From contig CM042020.1 in NCBI GenBank assembly GCA_023525975.1, positions 14,562,001-14,626,000 of the forward strand: a stretch of 64,000 nt of DNA. Direction: 5' to 3'. Position numbers and translations under genes: made by a program. Under the pieces are notes generated by a model. The model was not told where the DNA came from. It made no database searches and saw only the letters and a program-made list of their open reading frames with translations. The DNA comes from Smallanthus sonchifolius. Its lineage: Eukaryota > Streptophyta > Magnoliopsida > Asterales > Asteraceae. Positions 21,889 through 33,096 of this stretch are shown here, piece by piece (the stretch's first letter is position 1; the number at the start of each line of letters is the position of its first letter).

Positions 21889-24138
21889 TGTAAGGCCCCT
21901 TTCCCGGGTGACCTCACTTGTTGGATTTACTCATAAACATAGTCATAAATACTGAACTTAAATTTAAAGCATTCATCATTCAATTACATAATCAAAACAG
22001 CGGAAGTCTTTACGAATAAAACATAACATATTCTTAACAAACAAAAGTGGGATGTCAGTCTTGTGCCGGGTAACCTTCACGCTCTCGCACGACCTTTTCT
22101 TCCTTTACCTGAAATGTATACTAAAGTCAGCTAACGCTGGTGAGTTCTAGTTTAATGCGTTTAGATATAAACATTCTTTTCTTTACTTCATAAGTAAACA
22201 TTATTATAAAGTCATTCATATAAATACGTATTCATAGCTTTTGCTTTTCTTTCATCTTTCTTTTCTTTATTAATGTGATTACATATATATATATATGCGT
22301 TCACCCTTTACTTTCTTTAACTTTCTTATGTGACTACATAGATATGCATTCACCTTTACTTTCTTTACCATTTATTGGTCATACACATAAGGGTGATCAA
22401 CCCATCTTACGGTACGTATATCACAAAGACATACGCCCTCGAGCTACCGTCGTAGCCCTTTTTCTTAACCGTCCGGCACTAGAAACCGTCCGTCATATCT
22501 TTACCGTCCTACCGAAGTAGTCCGTCATATCTTTACCGTCCTACCGAAGTAGTCCGTCATATCTTTACCGTCCTACCGTCGTAGTCCGTCATATTCGCCC
22601 GTCTGCCCTAAGGCATCCGTTTCCCACTTGAGCTAATTATGCAGCCGCATATTGTTTTAGCGACTTACTCCACCGTAGTGGCCTTTAATTAGTCTAACTT
22701 TCTAGACTTCCTTCTCTAGCTGCATAATAGTCAAGTGGTCGTCCGTCTACCGAAGTAGCCGTTATCATCGAAGCGTCCATAACGTTTACTTATACTTGGC
22801 AAGCAATATATACATGGATATAAAGCAAGATTTCATTCTTACACGTTATGTCATTCTTTTCATACTTGGCAAGCAATATATACATAGATATAAAGCAAGA
22901 TTTCGTTCTTACACTTTGTGTCATTCTTTTCATACTTGGCAAGCAATATATACATAGATATAAAGCAAGATTTCATTCATTTACGTTATACCATTCATTC
23001 GTTCATTCTTTGTAAACATACGTGTTGTTCTTTGTTCATAATTCATTATTCACTTTCATATGTATCTACACATATACCTTAATATATCACGTATGGTCAC
23101 ATTGACATTCATTTCATTTATTCATTTAGTGTATACATTCCAGCCCCAAAACATTTAAAATCATTTGCACGTAGCATATGGGGGGCACATAGAACTCACC
23201 TGATAGGCGGGTCCCTGAAGTATAATAGCTGGTTTCGAAACGTCACTAAGGTCACCCACTATCTGTATAATAAAGTCATACATATAAGGTAGGGCTCCTA
23301 AATGACACTAGACATTACTGTTCTTGAACTCAGTAGTTTCGGGAGGTGGGTCGCATCGAAACTATGGTAGTTTCGAGCTATGGTCTTACACTCGAAACTA
23401 GGTAGTTTCGAGTCATAATCCTTCTATCGAAACTAGGTAGTTTCGAGTCATTAACTTACGAAAATCTTAGTTTAGGTTCAAGGTGACACTCGAAACTAGG
23501 TAGTTTCGAGTCCTGAGTTCCTATCGAAACTGTAGTAGTTTCGAGTCATTGGCTGCTATCGAAACTAGGTAGTTTCGAGTCAAACATGACTATCGAAACT
23601 AGAGTAGTTTCGATGGGTCTGCATGTATCGAAACTATAGTTTCGAGTCATGGGTCTGCATCTTCCCTGACCAGAACCTTGCTCCAACCAACTTATTTCCA
23701 ATCGATTAAACTTTGAACATTTTACGTTAAACACCTTCCTTTATCGTTCTTGAGTTCAAATACGTGATTTGTTTCAAGTTTCATATGCGAAAATCGTATC
23801 TTTATTTGATTTAAACCCGAGACATGCAAAGACTCAGAATCAGAGGCGATGCTTACCTCAACAGGCCCGATTTCTGTTGCTATGCGCTGAAATGGTGGAG
23901 ACGGATGATTCCCGAGCCCTTGAGTCTTCTCCTTGCGATTTTCTTCACAAGCCGATCGCTCTCTCTCTCTCTCTCTAGTGTTCTTGCGCAGGAAGATGAA
24001 ATGAGAGAGGGCTTTGGGTTGAAGCTGCTGTTTTGTAATGGGTTTCCCCCTTTTCTTTTCGGCCCATGGGCCGAAATTTTGGCCAAGCCCACTTTATTTC
24101 CCTTTTTTATTTGTCTTGTCATTATTTGGGATGTTACA
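21889..24138 (-). repeat. Element A left LTR (3' LTR)
   Basis: Begins TGTAAGGCCCC and ends GGGATGTTACA. It contains three copies of a 31-bp CCGTCATATCTTTACCGTCC-type unit at about 22491-22590, three copies of a unit of about 65 bp starting near 22796 (CTTGGCAAGCAATATATACA), and a TCGAAACTA palindrome array at 23355-23655. Short open frames inside it occur identically in both LTRs and are not genes. Confidence 0.95.
23355..23655. repeat. TCGAAACTA palindrome array in element A LTR
   Basis: Eight copies of a palindrome such as TCGAAACTAGGTAGTTTCGA, with 9-bp arms around GG in the best copies, are separated by 15-50 bp. The same array is at 30566-30866 in the other LTR. Confidence 0.9.
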
Positions 24139-24155
24139 AGTCTACCCTCCTTAAT
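24139..24155 (-). other. Element A polypurine tract
   Basis: On the minus strand AAGGAGGGTAGACT directly precedes the 3' LTR start TGTAACATCCC, the expected place for the plus-strand primer. Confidence 0.8.
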
Positions 24156-24177
24156 GAGGTTTCGTCCTCGAAACCTG

Positions 24178-27100
24178 TTACACGTTAAACAACTGGGGGT
24201 ACAGTTCCTTCATCTCGTCTTCTTTCTCCCAAGTAGCCTCAGACCCCTTTCTGTGTTTCCATTGTATTTTGACTAAAGGAATCGACTTATTGCGTAATCG
24301 TTTCTCAGCTCTGTCAAGAATAGCTATTGGTTCTTCTACATAGTTCAAGCTGTTATCCACTTCGATTTCGTCATAAGGTATGTGAGCCGTATCGTCAGCA
24401 AGGCACTTGCGTAAGTGTGATATGTGGAATGTAGGGTGTATTCCACTAAGCTCGACGGGTAGGTCGAGTCTGTAAGCAACTTGACCCACTCTTGCTACAA
24501 TCTTGAAAGGTCCGACAAACCTTGGACTTAGTTTGCCACGCTTTCTGAACCGAATGATTCCTTTCCACGGTGATACTTTCAACAGTACCATGTCCCCTAC
24601 TTGAAACTCTAAATCCCTCCTTCTCTTATCCGCGTATGATTTCTGTCTGTCTTTTGCGGCTTTCATACGAGCCTTGATTTGATCAAATTTCTCAGAAGTA
24701 GCTTTGACCACTTCGAGACTTGCAAAATCCTTCTGTCCAATTTCCCCCCAACAAACCGGGGTCCTACATTTCCTCCCATACAACATTTCAAATGGCGGCA
24801 TGCCAATAGTCGAGTGATAGCTGTTGTTATATGAAAATTCTGCCAATGGTAGATGGCTGTCCCAACTCCCACCGAAGTCAATGATACAGGCCCGGAGCAT
24901 GTCCTCCAAGGTCTGAATGGTCCTTTCCGATTGTCCATCGGTTTGGGGGTGGTAAGCGGTGCTAATGTTCAGTCTAGTGCCCATTGCTTCATTGAATTTC
25001 TTCCAAAACCTTGACGTGAATCTAGTATCCCTGTCAGACACAATCGACAGCGGCATACCATGTCTGCTCCCAATTTCCTTGATAAATACTTCTGCTAGCT
25101 TTTCAGAAGAAGAAGTTTCTCGTATTGGCAAGAAGTGAGCACTCTTTGTCAAGCGGTCGACGATCACCCAAATGGTATCATTGCCTTTAGCTGTTCGCGG
25201 TAGCTTGGTAATGAAGTCCATCGTGATCTCCTCCCACTTCCATTCCGGTATTGGCAAAGGTTGCATTTTACCGCATGGCTTCTGGTGCTCGGCCTTAACT
25301 AGAGAACACGTTAGGCACTTGCTCACGTATTCTGTCACATCATTCTTCATGCCAGGCCACCAGTATTCTTTCTTCAAGTCTTGATACATTTTGTTTGTCC
25401 CGGGGTGAATAGAGTAGCGAGACTTATGGGCCTCGTCAAGGATTTTGGCCCTAAGTTCACCAATCTTAGGTATCCACATCCGGCCAAAACGAGTTCGTAC
25501 ACCGTACGTATTGGTTTCCAGGTTACCCTGTTGTCCAACTATTCTTTCGCGTTTCACATTTCTCTCTAACAGTGCTTCACCTTGTGCCTTTACTATTTCA
25601 TTCATTAAATCTGGTGTTATAATCAACTGACACGCCTTGATTCTAATAGGTGTCGACTCTTCCTTCCTGCTTAAGGCGTCAGCCACTACATTTGCCTTGC
25701 CTGGGTGGTATAATATTTCGCAATCGTAGTCTTTTAGTAGTTCCAACCACCTTCTTTGTCTCATGTTTAATTCCTTCTGCTCGAAGAAGTACTTCAGGCT
25801 CTTGTGATCGGAGTAGATGGTGCATTTAACCCCGTACAAATAGTGTCTCCATATTTTTAACGCGAAAACCACTGCTGCCAACTCCAGATCGTGAGTCGGG
25901 TAGTTAACTTCATGAATCTTTAGCTGCCGCGAGGCATAAGCAATAACTTTTCCCCTTTGCATAAGTACACAACCCAATCCTTGACCCGAAGCGTCGGAGT
26001 AAACTACCAAGTCCTCGTTCCCCTCAGGTAAGGTCAAAATTGGAGCTTGGGTTAATCGTGTCTTCAATTCTTCAAATGCGTTATTTTGGGATGGGCCCCA
26101 TTCATACTTTACTTCCTTACGTGTCAGCTTCGTCAGTGGCGAGGCTATTCTCGAGAAATCCTGAATGAATCTCCGATAGTAGCCTGCCAATCCCAGAAAA
26201 CTTCGTATTTCCGTTGGCGTTTTCGGGATGTTCCATTCTTTTACCGTTTCGATCTTTGCAGGATCCACCATAATGCCGCCTGGGTTTATGACATGACCTA
26301 GGAATTGGACTTCTCTAAGCCAGAACGCGCATTTGGAGAATTTTGCGTACAACTTTTCCTGCTTTAGCACCTCCAATACTTCCCTTAGGTGACAGTGGTG
26401 ATCACCTTCATTCTTTGAATATATGAGGATGTCATCTATAAAAACTATTACTGATCGATCCAACATGGGTCGGCATACTCTGTTCATTAAATCCATAAAT
26501 GCTGCTGGTGCGTTAGTTAATCCGAAGGACATCACGAGAAATTCATAATGCCCATAACGCGTACGAAACGCAGTTTTCGGTACATCTTCCTCTCTTACTT
26601 TCAATTGGTGGTAACCCGACCTGAGATCAATCTTTGAGAACCAACTCGCGCCTTGTAATTGATCAAAGAGGTCGTCTATTCTAGGCAGTGGGTATTTGTT
26701 CTTTACTGTTCTCTTGTTCAGTTCACGGTAGTCGATGCACATGCGCATGCTGCCGTCCTTTTTCTTTACAAATAATACCGGAGCGCCCCATGGTGAGATG
26801 CTCGGTCTGATAAATCCTTTCTCTGTTAATTCTTCAAGTTGGGACATTAATTCTTTCATTTCTGACGGAGCCAATCGGTATGGTGCCTTGGCAACGGGCT
26901 CAGCTCCTGGCAGTAAGTCAATCTGAAATTCTATTTCCCGATCGAGCGGCAAACCAGGTAGGTCCTCTGGGAACACTTCTGGAAAATTGCACACCACGGG
27001 TACATCTTTTAGCTCTTTCGTTTTCATTCTATCGTCAATAACATACGCCAGATAAGCTTCGCAACCGCGCCTCATGTAACTTTCGGCCTTGATCATCGAG

Positions 27101-28746
27101 ATGACGTTCGGCATTGTGCTATTCCAGTCACCATAAACCGTAATCGGACTGCCGTCAGTGGCCTTGAGATGTATCATCTTTCGTTTACATATGATTTGAG
27201 CTTCGTTGGCAGCTAACCAATCCATGCCCAATACTACATCGAATCCTCCTAAGGTTAGAAGGTACAATTTAGATGGAAACTTATGGCCCTCTATTTCTAC
27301 CATGCAATCGTCAGTCACTTGGATGACTACTGAGTTTTTACCAATAGCAGTTTGTACGCTAAAGGCCCTTAAAAGGCTAGTGATTGTGCAGTCTAATTTG
27401 CGGCTAAATGCAGTGGATATAAAACTTTTACTAGCACCAGAATCAAACAGAATAGCAGCATGTTCATCATTTACTAGGAACGTACCCGACACGACGTCAG
27501 GGTTTCCTCTTGCTTCTTCCTCGGTTAAAGCATAGGCCCGAGTCCTAGCCTTTGGCTGTTCCTTTTCCTTTTCTTTTCCCGAACCAGATTGGCCGGCCTT
27601 CCTGCAGTTCTTTGTCAGATGTCCAAACAATCCACATACTTGACACTTGACGTCTCTTACACATTCTCGAGAGAAGTGCCCCGGCTTCCCGCACTTATAG
27701 CATGTGATGGTGCCGATTTTACATTCGCCAAGATGTTGCCTTCCACATTTCTTGCATGTTTCATATTCGTCCGACCTTGGCTTCTTAGTTTCAGTTGTTA
27801 CGTTCCCTCTTCCTGTGCCTCTAGACGGGTTCTCCCACTTTCTCTTTTGGGTCTCTGTTGGTGGGTCCTCATTGGCATAATCGTCGTAGACGATTCCGCT
27901 CAGATTCACTACCGACTCGAAGGTCGAGGGTAGGTTAGCTTTTACATGAACACGGACCCGTTGTGGCAATCCCTTAACATAGTACTTGATCAAACGATCT
28001 TCAGTTTCCACCAGGTGTGGTACTAGTTGAGCCAGTTCATTGAATCTTGATGTATACTGGCGATGAGTCTTGTTGCCAGCCTTGAAGTTCAGGAACTCGT
28101 TCTCCACACGATCAATCTCATTTTGTGGGCAGAACTTTTGGATTACGAGCTTTTTCAAGTCCTCCCATGTCATTCTGGCAAGAGCATGTGGTGACTTTGT
28201 TCTTTGAATATTTCTCCACCAACCTAGTGCTTCATTGGTGAAAGAATGAGCAACATATTTAACAGCTTGGTCTGGTCGACACTCGCTGATGTTGATGACT
28301 GCGTTCATCCTCTCGATCCATTCGAACGTGGCCACCGAATCCTTGGTTCCATCAAACTTAGGTGGGTCTCCGTCCTTGAATCCTTTGTAAGTACACCCAC
28401 GATTGCTTGATGTCACTTTTACTTCATCCCCGTCACTATCATAAATTTTCTCTTCATTGTTCCCTTCATCCTCCTCCTTACTTTTCTTTATTGCCTCGGA
28501 TAGTAGATCAGGCAATACCTTTTTCAAAGTGAGCACAACTTCACGGGCAATAGCATCCCTGACTTCGGGTTCCAACTGTATCGGCCCTGGATTGTCGTCT
28601 CCAGCTGGGGTCACTTCTGTTTCGTGTACACTCTCGGTGTGTTCCGCGTGCACACTCTCTCCTTCTTCTAATCTTTGATTCAACGGAGGTCTACCTCGTC
28701 GGCCAGTGCGACCGCCTCGGCGTCCAGTTCTTCCTCCGCCAGCCAT
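24178..28746 (-). CDS. gag-pol: Element A gag-pol polyprotein, intact
   Basis: An uninterrupted frame of 1522 residues. Domains in order: Arg/Gly-rich N-terminus, acidic linker, gag capsid core (about 125-290), two CCHC zinc knuckles (about 350-385), aspartic protease with DSGA (Asp 435), RT with FIDD (Asp 771 and 772), RNase H with DASGQGLG and ending VADALSRK, integrase with HHCC zinc site and DDE residues (first Asp about 1177), and a C-terminal chromodomain-like tail with TWEKEDEM. All catalytic residues I can check are present. The product would package RNA, copy it and insert the DNA. Element B carries a broken relative of the same gene. Confidence 0.96.
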   Translation of the reverse strand: MAGGGRTGRRGGRTGRRGRPPLNQRLEEGESVHAEHTESVHETEVTPAGDDNPGPIQLEPEVRDAIAREVVLTLKKVLPDLLSEAIKKSKEEDEGNNEEKIYDSDGDEVKVTSSNRGCTYKGFKDGDPPKFDGTKDSVATFEWIERMNAVINISECRPDQAVKYVAHSFTNEALGWWRNIQRTKSPHALARMTWEDLKKLVIQKFCPQNEIDRVENEFLNFKAGNKTHRQYTSRFNELAQLVPHLVETEDRLIKYYVKGLPQRVRVHVKANLPSTFESVVNLSGIVYDDYANEDPPTETQKRKWENPSRGTGRGNVTTETKKPRSDEYETCKKCGRQHLGECKIGTITCYKCGKPGHFSRECVRDVKCQVCGLFGHLTKNCRKAGQSGSGKEKEKEQPKARTRAYALTEEEARGNPDVVSGTFLVNDEHAAILFDSGASKSFISTAFSRKLDCTITSLLRAFSVQTAIGKNSVVIQVTDDCMVEIEGHKFPSKLYLLTLGGFDVVLGMDWLAANEAQIICKRKMIHLKATDGSPITVYGDWNSTMPNVISMIKAESYMRRGCEAYLAYVIDDRMKTKELKDVPVVCNFPEVFPEDLPGLPLDREIEFQIDLLPGAEPVAKAPYRLAPSEMKELMSQLEELTEKGFIRPSISPWGAPVLFVKKKDGSMRMCIDYRELNKRTVKNKYPLPRIDDLFDQLQGASWFSKIDLRSGYHQLKVREEDVPKTAFRTRYGHYEFLVMSFGLTNAPAAFMDLMNRVCRPMLDRSVIVFIDDILIYSKNEGDHHCHLREVLEVLKQEKLYAKFSKCAFWLREVQFLGHVINPGGIMVDPAKIETVKEWNIPKTPTEIRSFLGLAGYYRRFIQDFSRIASPLTKLTRKEVKYEWGPSQNNAFEELKTRLTQAPILTLPEGNEDLVVYSDASGQGLGCVLMQRGKVIAYASRQLKIHEVNYPTHDLELAAVVFALKIWRHYLYGVKCTIYSDHKSLKYFFEQKELNMRQRRWLELLKDYDCEILYHPGKANVVADALSRKEESTPIRIKACQLIITPDLMNEIVKAQGEALLERNVKRERIVGQQGNLETNTYGVRTRFGRMWIPKIGELRAKILDEAHKSRYSIHPGTNKMYQDLKKEYWWPGMKNDVTEYVSKCLTCSLVKAEHQKPCGKMQPLPIPEWKWEEITMDFITKLPRTAKGNDTIWVIVDRLTKSAHFLPIRETSSSEKLAEVFIKEIGSRHGMPLSIVSDRDTRFTSRFWKKFNEAMGTRLNISTAYHPQTDGQSERTIQTLEDMLRACIIDFGGSWDSHLPLAEFSYNNSYHSTIGMPPFEMLYGRKCRTPVCWGEIGQKDFASLEVVKATSEKFDQIKARMKAAKDRQKSYADKRRRDLEFQVGDMVLLKVSPWKGIIRFRKRGKLSPRFVGPFKIVARVGQVAYRLDLPVELSGIHPTFHISHLRKCLADDTAHIPYDEIEVDNSLNYVEEPIAILDRAEKRLRNKSIPLVKIQWKHRKGSEATWEKEDEMKELYPQLFNV

Positions 28747-29083
28747 AATTTCTTAATTTCCTGATAGTCATAAAGGGAATACATCAATGTCATTTCTTCA
28801 GATCATAGTTTGGAACAGTACGAGCAAGGTAAATTCTTAATTACAGTGACCGGTTTGTGATTACTAATTTACATTGCTTTTCGGGTTCAAAACTCTTCAA
28901 ATCGGTTGTGACATTGACATCTATTTGTTCTAAGTTAAGGTATCTATCCTTATTTAGAGCATTAGCTTTATTACTTACTTATCGTGCTGCGTTGGCGTTG
29001 GTTACCCATACTGACATCCGTGCGTTGGTCCCATAATCAGTTTGAGTCCAGACATTTAGGGATGTCTGAATCTCTCAAACTAT
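28747..29083 (-). other. Element A leader between PBS and gag
   Basis: 337 bp of untranslated leader; no gene is seen. A similar stretch (GGGACCAACG then GTAAGTAAGTAATAAAG) is found before gag in element B at about 50287-50357. Confidence 0.7.
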
Positions 29084-29096
29084 TGCTCTGATACCA
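29084..29096 (-). other. Element A primer binding site (tRNA-iMet)
   Basis: On the minus strand TGGTATCAGAGCA lies three bases inside the 5' LTR end, matching the 3' end of initiator tRNA-Met. Confidence 0.9.
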
Positions 29097-29099
29097 ACT

Positions 29100-31349
29100 T
29101 GTAAGGCCCCTTTCCCGGGTGACCTCACTTGTTGGATTTACTCATAAACATAGTCATAAATACTGAACTTAAATTTAAAGCATTCATCATTCAATTACAT
29201 AATCAAAACAGCGGAAGTCTTTACGAATAAAACATAACATATTCTTAACAAACAAAAGTGGGATGTCAGTCTTGTGCCGGGTAACCTTCACGCTCTCGCA
29301 CGACCTTTTCTTCCTTTACCTGAAATGTATACTAAAGTCAGCTAACGCTGGTGAGTTCTAGTTTAATGCGTTTAGATATAAACATTCTTTTCTTTACTTC
29401 ATAAGTAAACATTATTATAAAGTCATTCATATAAATACGTATTCATAGCTTTTGCTTTTCTTTCATCTTTCTTTTCTTTATTAATGTGATTACATATATA
29501 TATATATGCGTTCACCCTTTACTTTCTTTAACTTTCTTATGTGACTACATAGATATGCATTCACCTTTACTTTCTTTACCATTTATTGGTCATACACATA
29601 AGGGTGATCAACCCATCTTACGGTACGTATATCACAAAGACATACGCCCTCGAGCTACCGTCGTAGCCCTTTTTCTTAACCGTCCGGCACTAGAAACCGT
29701 CCGTCATATCTTTACCGTCCTACCGAAGTAGTCCGTCATATCTTTACCGTCCTACCGAAGTAGTCCGTCATATCTTTACCGTCCTACCGTCGTAGTCCGT
29801 CATATTCGCCCGTCTGCCCTAAGGCATCCGTTTCCCACTTGAGCTAATTATGCAGCCGCATATTGTTTTAGCGACTTACTCCACCGTAGTGGCCTTTAAT
29901 TAGTCTAACTTTCTAGACTTCCTTCTCTAGCTGCATAATAGTCAAGTGGTCGTCCGTCTACCGAAGTAGCCGTTATCATCGAAGCGTCCATAACGTTTAC
30001 TTATACTTGGCAAGCAATATATACATGGATATAAAGCAAGATTTCATTCTTACACGTTATGTCATTCTTTTCATACTTGGCAAGCAATATATACATAGAT
30101 ATAAAGCAAGATTTCGTTCTTACACTTTGTGTCATTCTTTTCATACTTGGCAAGCAATATATACATAGATATAAAGCAAGATTTCATTCATTTACGTTAT
30201 ACCATTCATTCGTTCATTCTTTGTAAACATACGTGTTGTTCTTTGTTCATAATTCATTATTCACTTTCATATGTATCTACACATATACCTTAATATATCA
30301 CGTATGGTCACATTGACATTCATTTCATTTATTCATTTAGTGTATACATTCCAGCCCCAAAACATTTAAAATCATTTGCACGTAGCATATGGGGGGCACA
30401 TAGAACTCACCTGATAGGCGGGTCCCTGAAGTATAATAGCTGGTTTCGAAACGTCACTAAGGTCACCCACTATCTGTATAATAAAGTCATACATATAAGG
30501 TAGGGCTCCTAAATGACACTAGACATTACTGTTCTTGAACTCAGTAGTTTCGGGAGGTGGGTCGCATCGAAACTATGGTAGTTTCGAGCTATGGTCTTAC
30601 ACTCGAAACTAGGTAGTTTCGAGTCATAATCCTTCTATCGAAACTAGGTAGTTTCGAGTCATTAACTTACGAAAATCTTAGTTTAGGTTCAAGGTGACAC
30701 TCGAAACTAGGTAGTTTCGAGTCCTGAGTTCCTATCGAAACTGTAGTAGTTTCGAGTCATTGGCTGCTATCGAAACTAGGTAGTTTCGAGTCAAACATGA
30801 CTATCGAAACTAGAGTAGTTTCGATGGGTCTGCATGTATCGAAACTATAGTTTCGAGTCATGGGTCTGCATCTTCCCTGACCAGAACCTTGCTCCAGCCA
30901 ACTTATTTCCAATCGATTAAACTTTGAACATTTTACGTTAAACACCTTCCTTTATCGTTCTTGAGTTCAAATACGTGATTTGTTTCAAGTTTCATATGCG
31001 AAAATCGTATCTTTATTTGATTTAAACCCGAGACATGCAAAGACTCAGAATCAGAGGCGATGCTTACCTCAACAGGCCCGATTTCTGTTGCTATGCGCTG
31101 AAATGGTGGAGACGGATGATTCCCGAGCCCTTGAGTCTTCTCCTTGCGATTTTCTTCACAAGCCGATCGCTCTCTCTCTCTCTCTCTAGTGTTCTTGCGC
31201 AGGAAGATGAAATGAGAGAGGGCTTTGGGTTGAAGCTGCTGTTTTGTAATGGGTTTCCCCCTTTTCTTTTCGGCCCATGGGCCGAAATTTTGGCCAAGCC
31301 CACTTTATTTCCCTTTTTTATTTGTCTTGTCATTATTTGGGATGTTACA
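29100..31349 (-). repeat. Element A right LTR (5' LTR)
   Basis: 2250 bp, the same length as the left LTR and identical except one base. It would supply the promoter for the minus-strand gag-pol; I could not place a clear TATA box. Confidence 0.95.
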
Positions 31350-31354
31350 ATTGC

Positions 31355-32408
31355 AAAATTGCAAGAACAGCTTCTAGAACAAGGAAAAGATAAACAGTCT
31401 ATACAGAGCCTTGTCGAAATTAATATTCTCAAACAGAAAGTTGGCATCCTTGAAGCCAACAATACACAGCTTTTACAGAAACTAAAAAGAAAAGAAGGAA
31501 GTTTTAGCAGCCCCAGAAGCTATGACGCCTTCAAAGCCCGAATGATGGACACTCCCTGGAAGACTTGCCTTCAATCCGTGATAGACCAGTTTCCAGAATT
31601 TGACAACATAATATCGCAAAAGATCTGCAAAGAATTCCCCCTCGTAATATACGAGTTACAGCTTAGAGTAATGATTATTGCTCTAAATGAAGAAAAATAC
31701 AAAGGAGTTACAGTGGTAGAAAGAACAGATGATGAAGGAAACGGAACCTGCCGTCTTCTCCTGCAAATAGATCTAAAAACCACAGACATGCCACAAGATC
31801 TAATCTTACAGTTTTACCACAATGGTATGATAGACTACATCGAAATGGGTTTAGATCCTAAAACAGAAAGTATTATAAACCTTTTTGGTGAAAAATTTAT
31901 CATTTCCACAGGAAACATCAGTACACACATATTCCCTCCATACATTGGATGTAAATTCTTTTCTTCTTTTCCTTATGCTAATGATCACACCTACAGACCC
32001 GCCAGAAAAAGGGTGTTCATCAGCCATAAACCCACCAGAAAAGAATACCTTAAAAAGCTAGCCGTTAAACAAGAAATTATATTCTCAGACTTATACTGGG
32101 TCGATAATTTATCAAGCCTACAAACCAAAGCCACAGACATTAAAGATACTAAACACTTTATTACCCAAAACCAACAAACCCCCCTTTTACCTTCTGGCTT
32201 TCATTGGGAAGATTTCCATCTCATAGCAGAAGGACACTACATACAGATATGGACACACAAAAATTGGAACATACTTATCCCCTTCACCGGAGAAGGAGAC
32301 ACCTTGGAATTACAGCATATAATCAATACAGAATGGGATCATGACATAGGAGACTCAGACGACACAGGAACGCCACCATTACTGCCAGATACACACAGAG
32401 ACTTCTAG
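31355..32408 (+). pseudogene. Viral ORF3, right copy, 3' part
   Basis: Codons 267-617 of ORF3 after the element A insertion: coiled coil and the unrecognised C-terminal half. Unlike the left copy it has no internal stop, so ORF3 in this genome copy was open until element A landed. It happens to be in frame with a 107-codon open stretch in the LTR (from 31035); that fusion is taken as chance. Confidence 0.85.
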
Positions 32409-33096
32409 ACAGAAACGTACGTAAGCAATGACGTTTCTGTCTCAATAATTTGAAGAAACGTAAGCTCTTACGTCACTACACACTACAGACGCGTCTGGCC
32501 GACAAAAGTTGTAATTATTTTCTTTTACTGTAGATAAATAGTGTAAAGGTGTTTTGTTTTTTAGTCTCTTTGAATTAGGTCCGTTACTTTTGTTTGATTG
32601 TAATGTTTCCTTTTCTCTGCCTATATAAGGGCAGACGAGTTCATTTGTAAAAACATACCGAGAAATATTATCATTGAATGCAATCCAGTTCATTCATGAA
32701 CAACTAATCTTTCTCTTTCTGGTTTCTTAAGAGTTAGCCCTTATCTTCATAGTTCTTCAAGCCCTTCATACTATATCCCAGAAATTAAAAAAAAAAAAAA
32801 GTGTTTGGTTCATACTTCTGCAAATATTTCTACATTTCCGCTGCAATCTTCTGCAATCATACTGTAAGTATCTTTTATGTTGGTTGCTTTAAGATAAAAA
32901 AAAAAAAAAAAATTGTGGTATATAGCCTGGAAGCCTCTAACTTGCTATGAGATCATTCGTGATTCGGACCAAAAGTCTAGGCAACCCTGAGTGAAACGAC
33001 GGCACGTACCATCTTTATCTTATTTTAAATTTTTATCTTATTTGAAAGTTATATTTTTCAAAAAATTCTCTGATTACCTCTCAAAAGTTGGTAACT
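32409..33096 (+). promoter_or_regulatory. Viral intergenic region, right copy
   Basis: Same layout as the left copy: TGACG/CGTCA inverted repeats at the start and TATATAA at 32622-32628. It has shorter A-rich runs and small deletions. Viral sequence stops at TTGGTA, the first bases of the primer site. Confidence 0.75.

Larger units (their letters stand above)
21889..31349 (-). mobile_element. Element A: young, intact Ty3/gypsy retrotransposon
   Basis: Two LTRs of 2250 bp each (TG...CA) flank an intact gag-pol on the minus strand. A primer site for initiator tRNA-Met lies beside the right (5') LTR and a purine tract beside the left (3') LTR. Host ATTGC is duplicated at 21884-21888 and 31350-31354. 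The LTRs differ at one base that I found (A near 23695, G near 30896). The integrase C-terminus ends in a chromodomain-like segment, suggesting a chromovirus such as the Tekay type; lineage is inference. Confidence 0.95.
11643..33096 (+). mobile_element. Endogenous pararetrovirus (Caulimoviridae), head-to-tail array
   Basis: A 3.2-kb 3' portion of one genome (RT end, RNase H, ORF3, intergenic region) runs without a break into a full genome that starts at the tRNA primer site at 14867 and ends at 33096, again in the first bases of that site. Subtracting element A and the RT duplication, the full unit is about 8.2 kb, a normal size for this family. The gene order is small ORF1, a polyprotein with movement, coat, protease, RT and RNase H domains, then ORF3 with a viroplasmin-type domain. 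No integrase or LTR is present, as expected for Caulimoviridae. The genus is not assigned; florendovirus- or petuvirus-like is a guess. Confidence 0.88.

Noticed and set aside
22275..22520. Short ORF in element A LTR (also at 29486-29731)
   Set aside because: Identical in both LTRs because the LTRs are identical; low-complexity sequence and no domain.
23355..23655. A CRISPR array
   Set aside because: The palindromes are diverged and irregularly spaced, they occur in both LTRs of a plant retrotransposon, and the DNA is eukaryotic.
23824..24276. 150-codon plus-strand ORF at the edge of the left element A LTR
   Set aside because: Antisense to the gag-pol C-terminus and LTR; composition follows the opposite strand.
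11643..33096. An infection-competent integrated virus
   Set aside because: ORF1 has two stops, the RT core is duplicated, one ORF3 copy has stops and the other is split by a 9.5-kb element.
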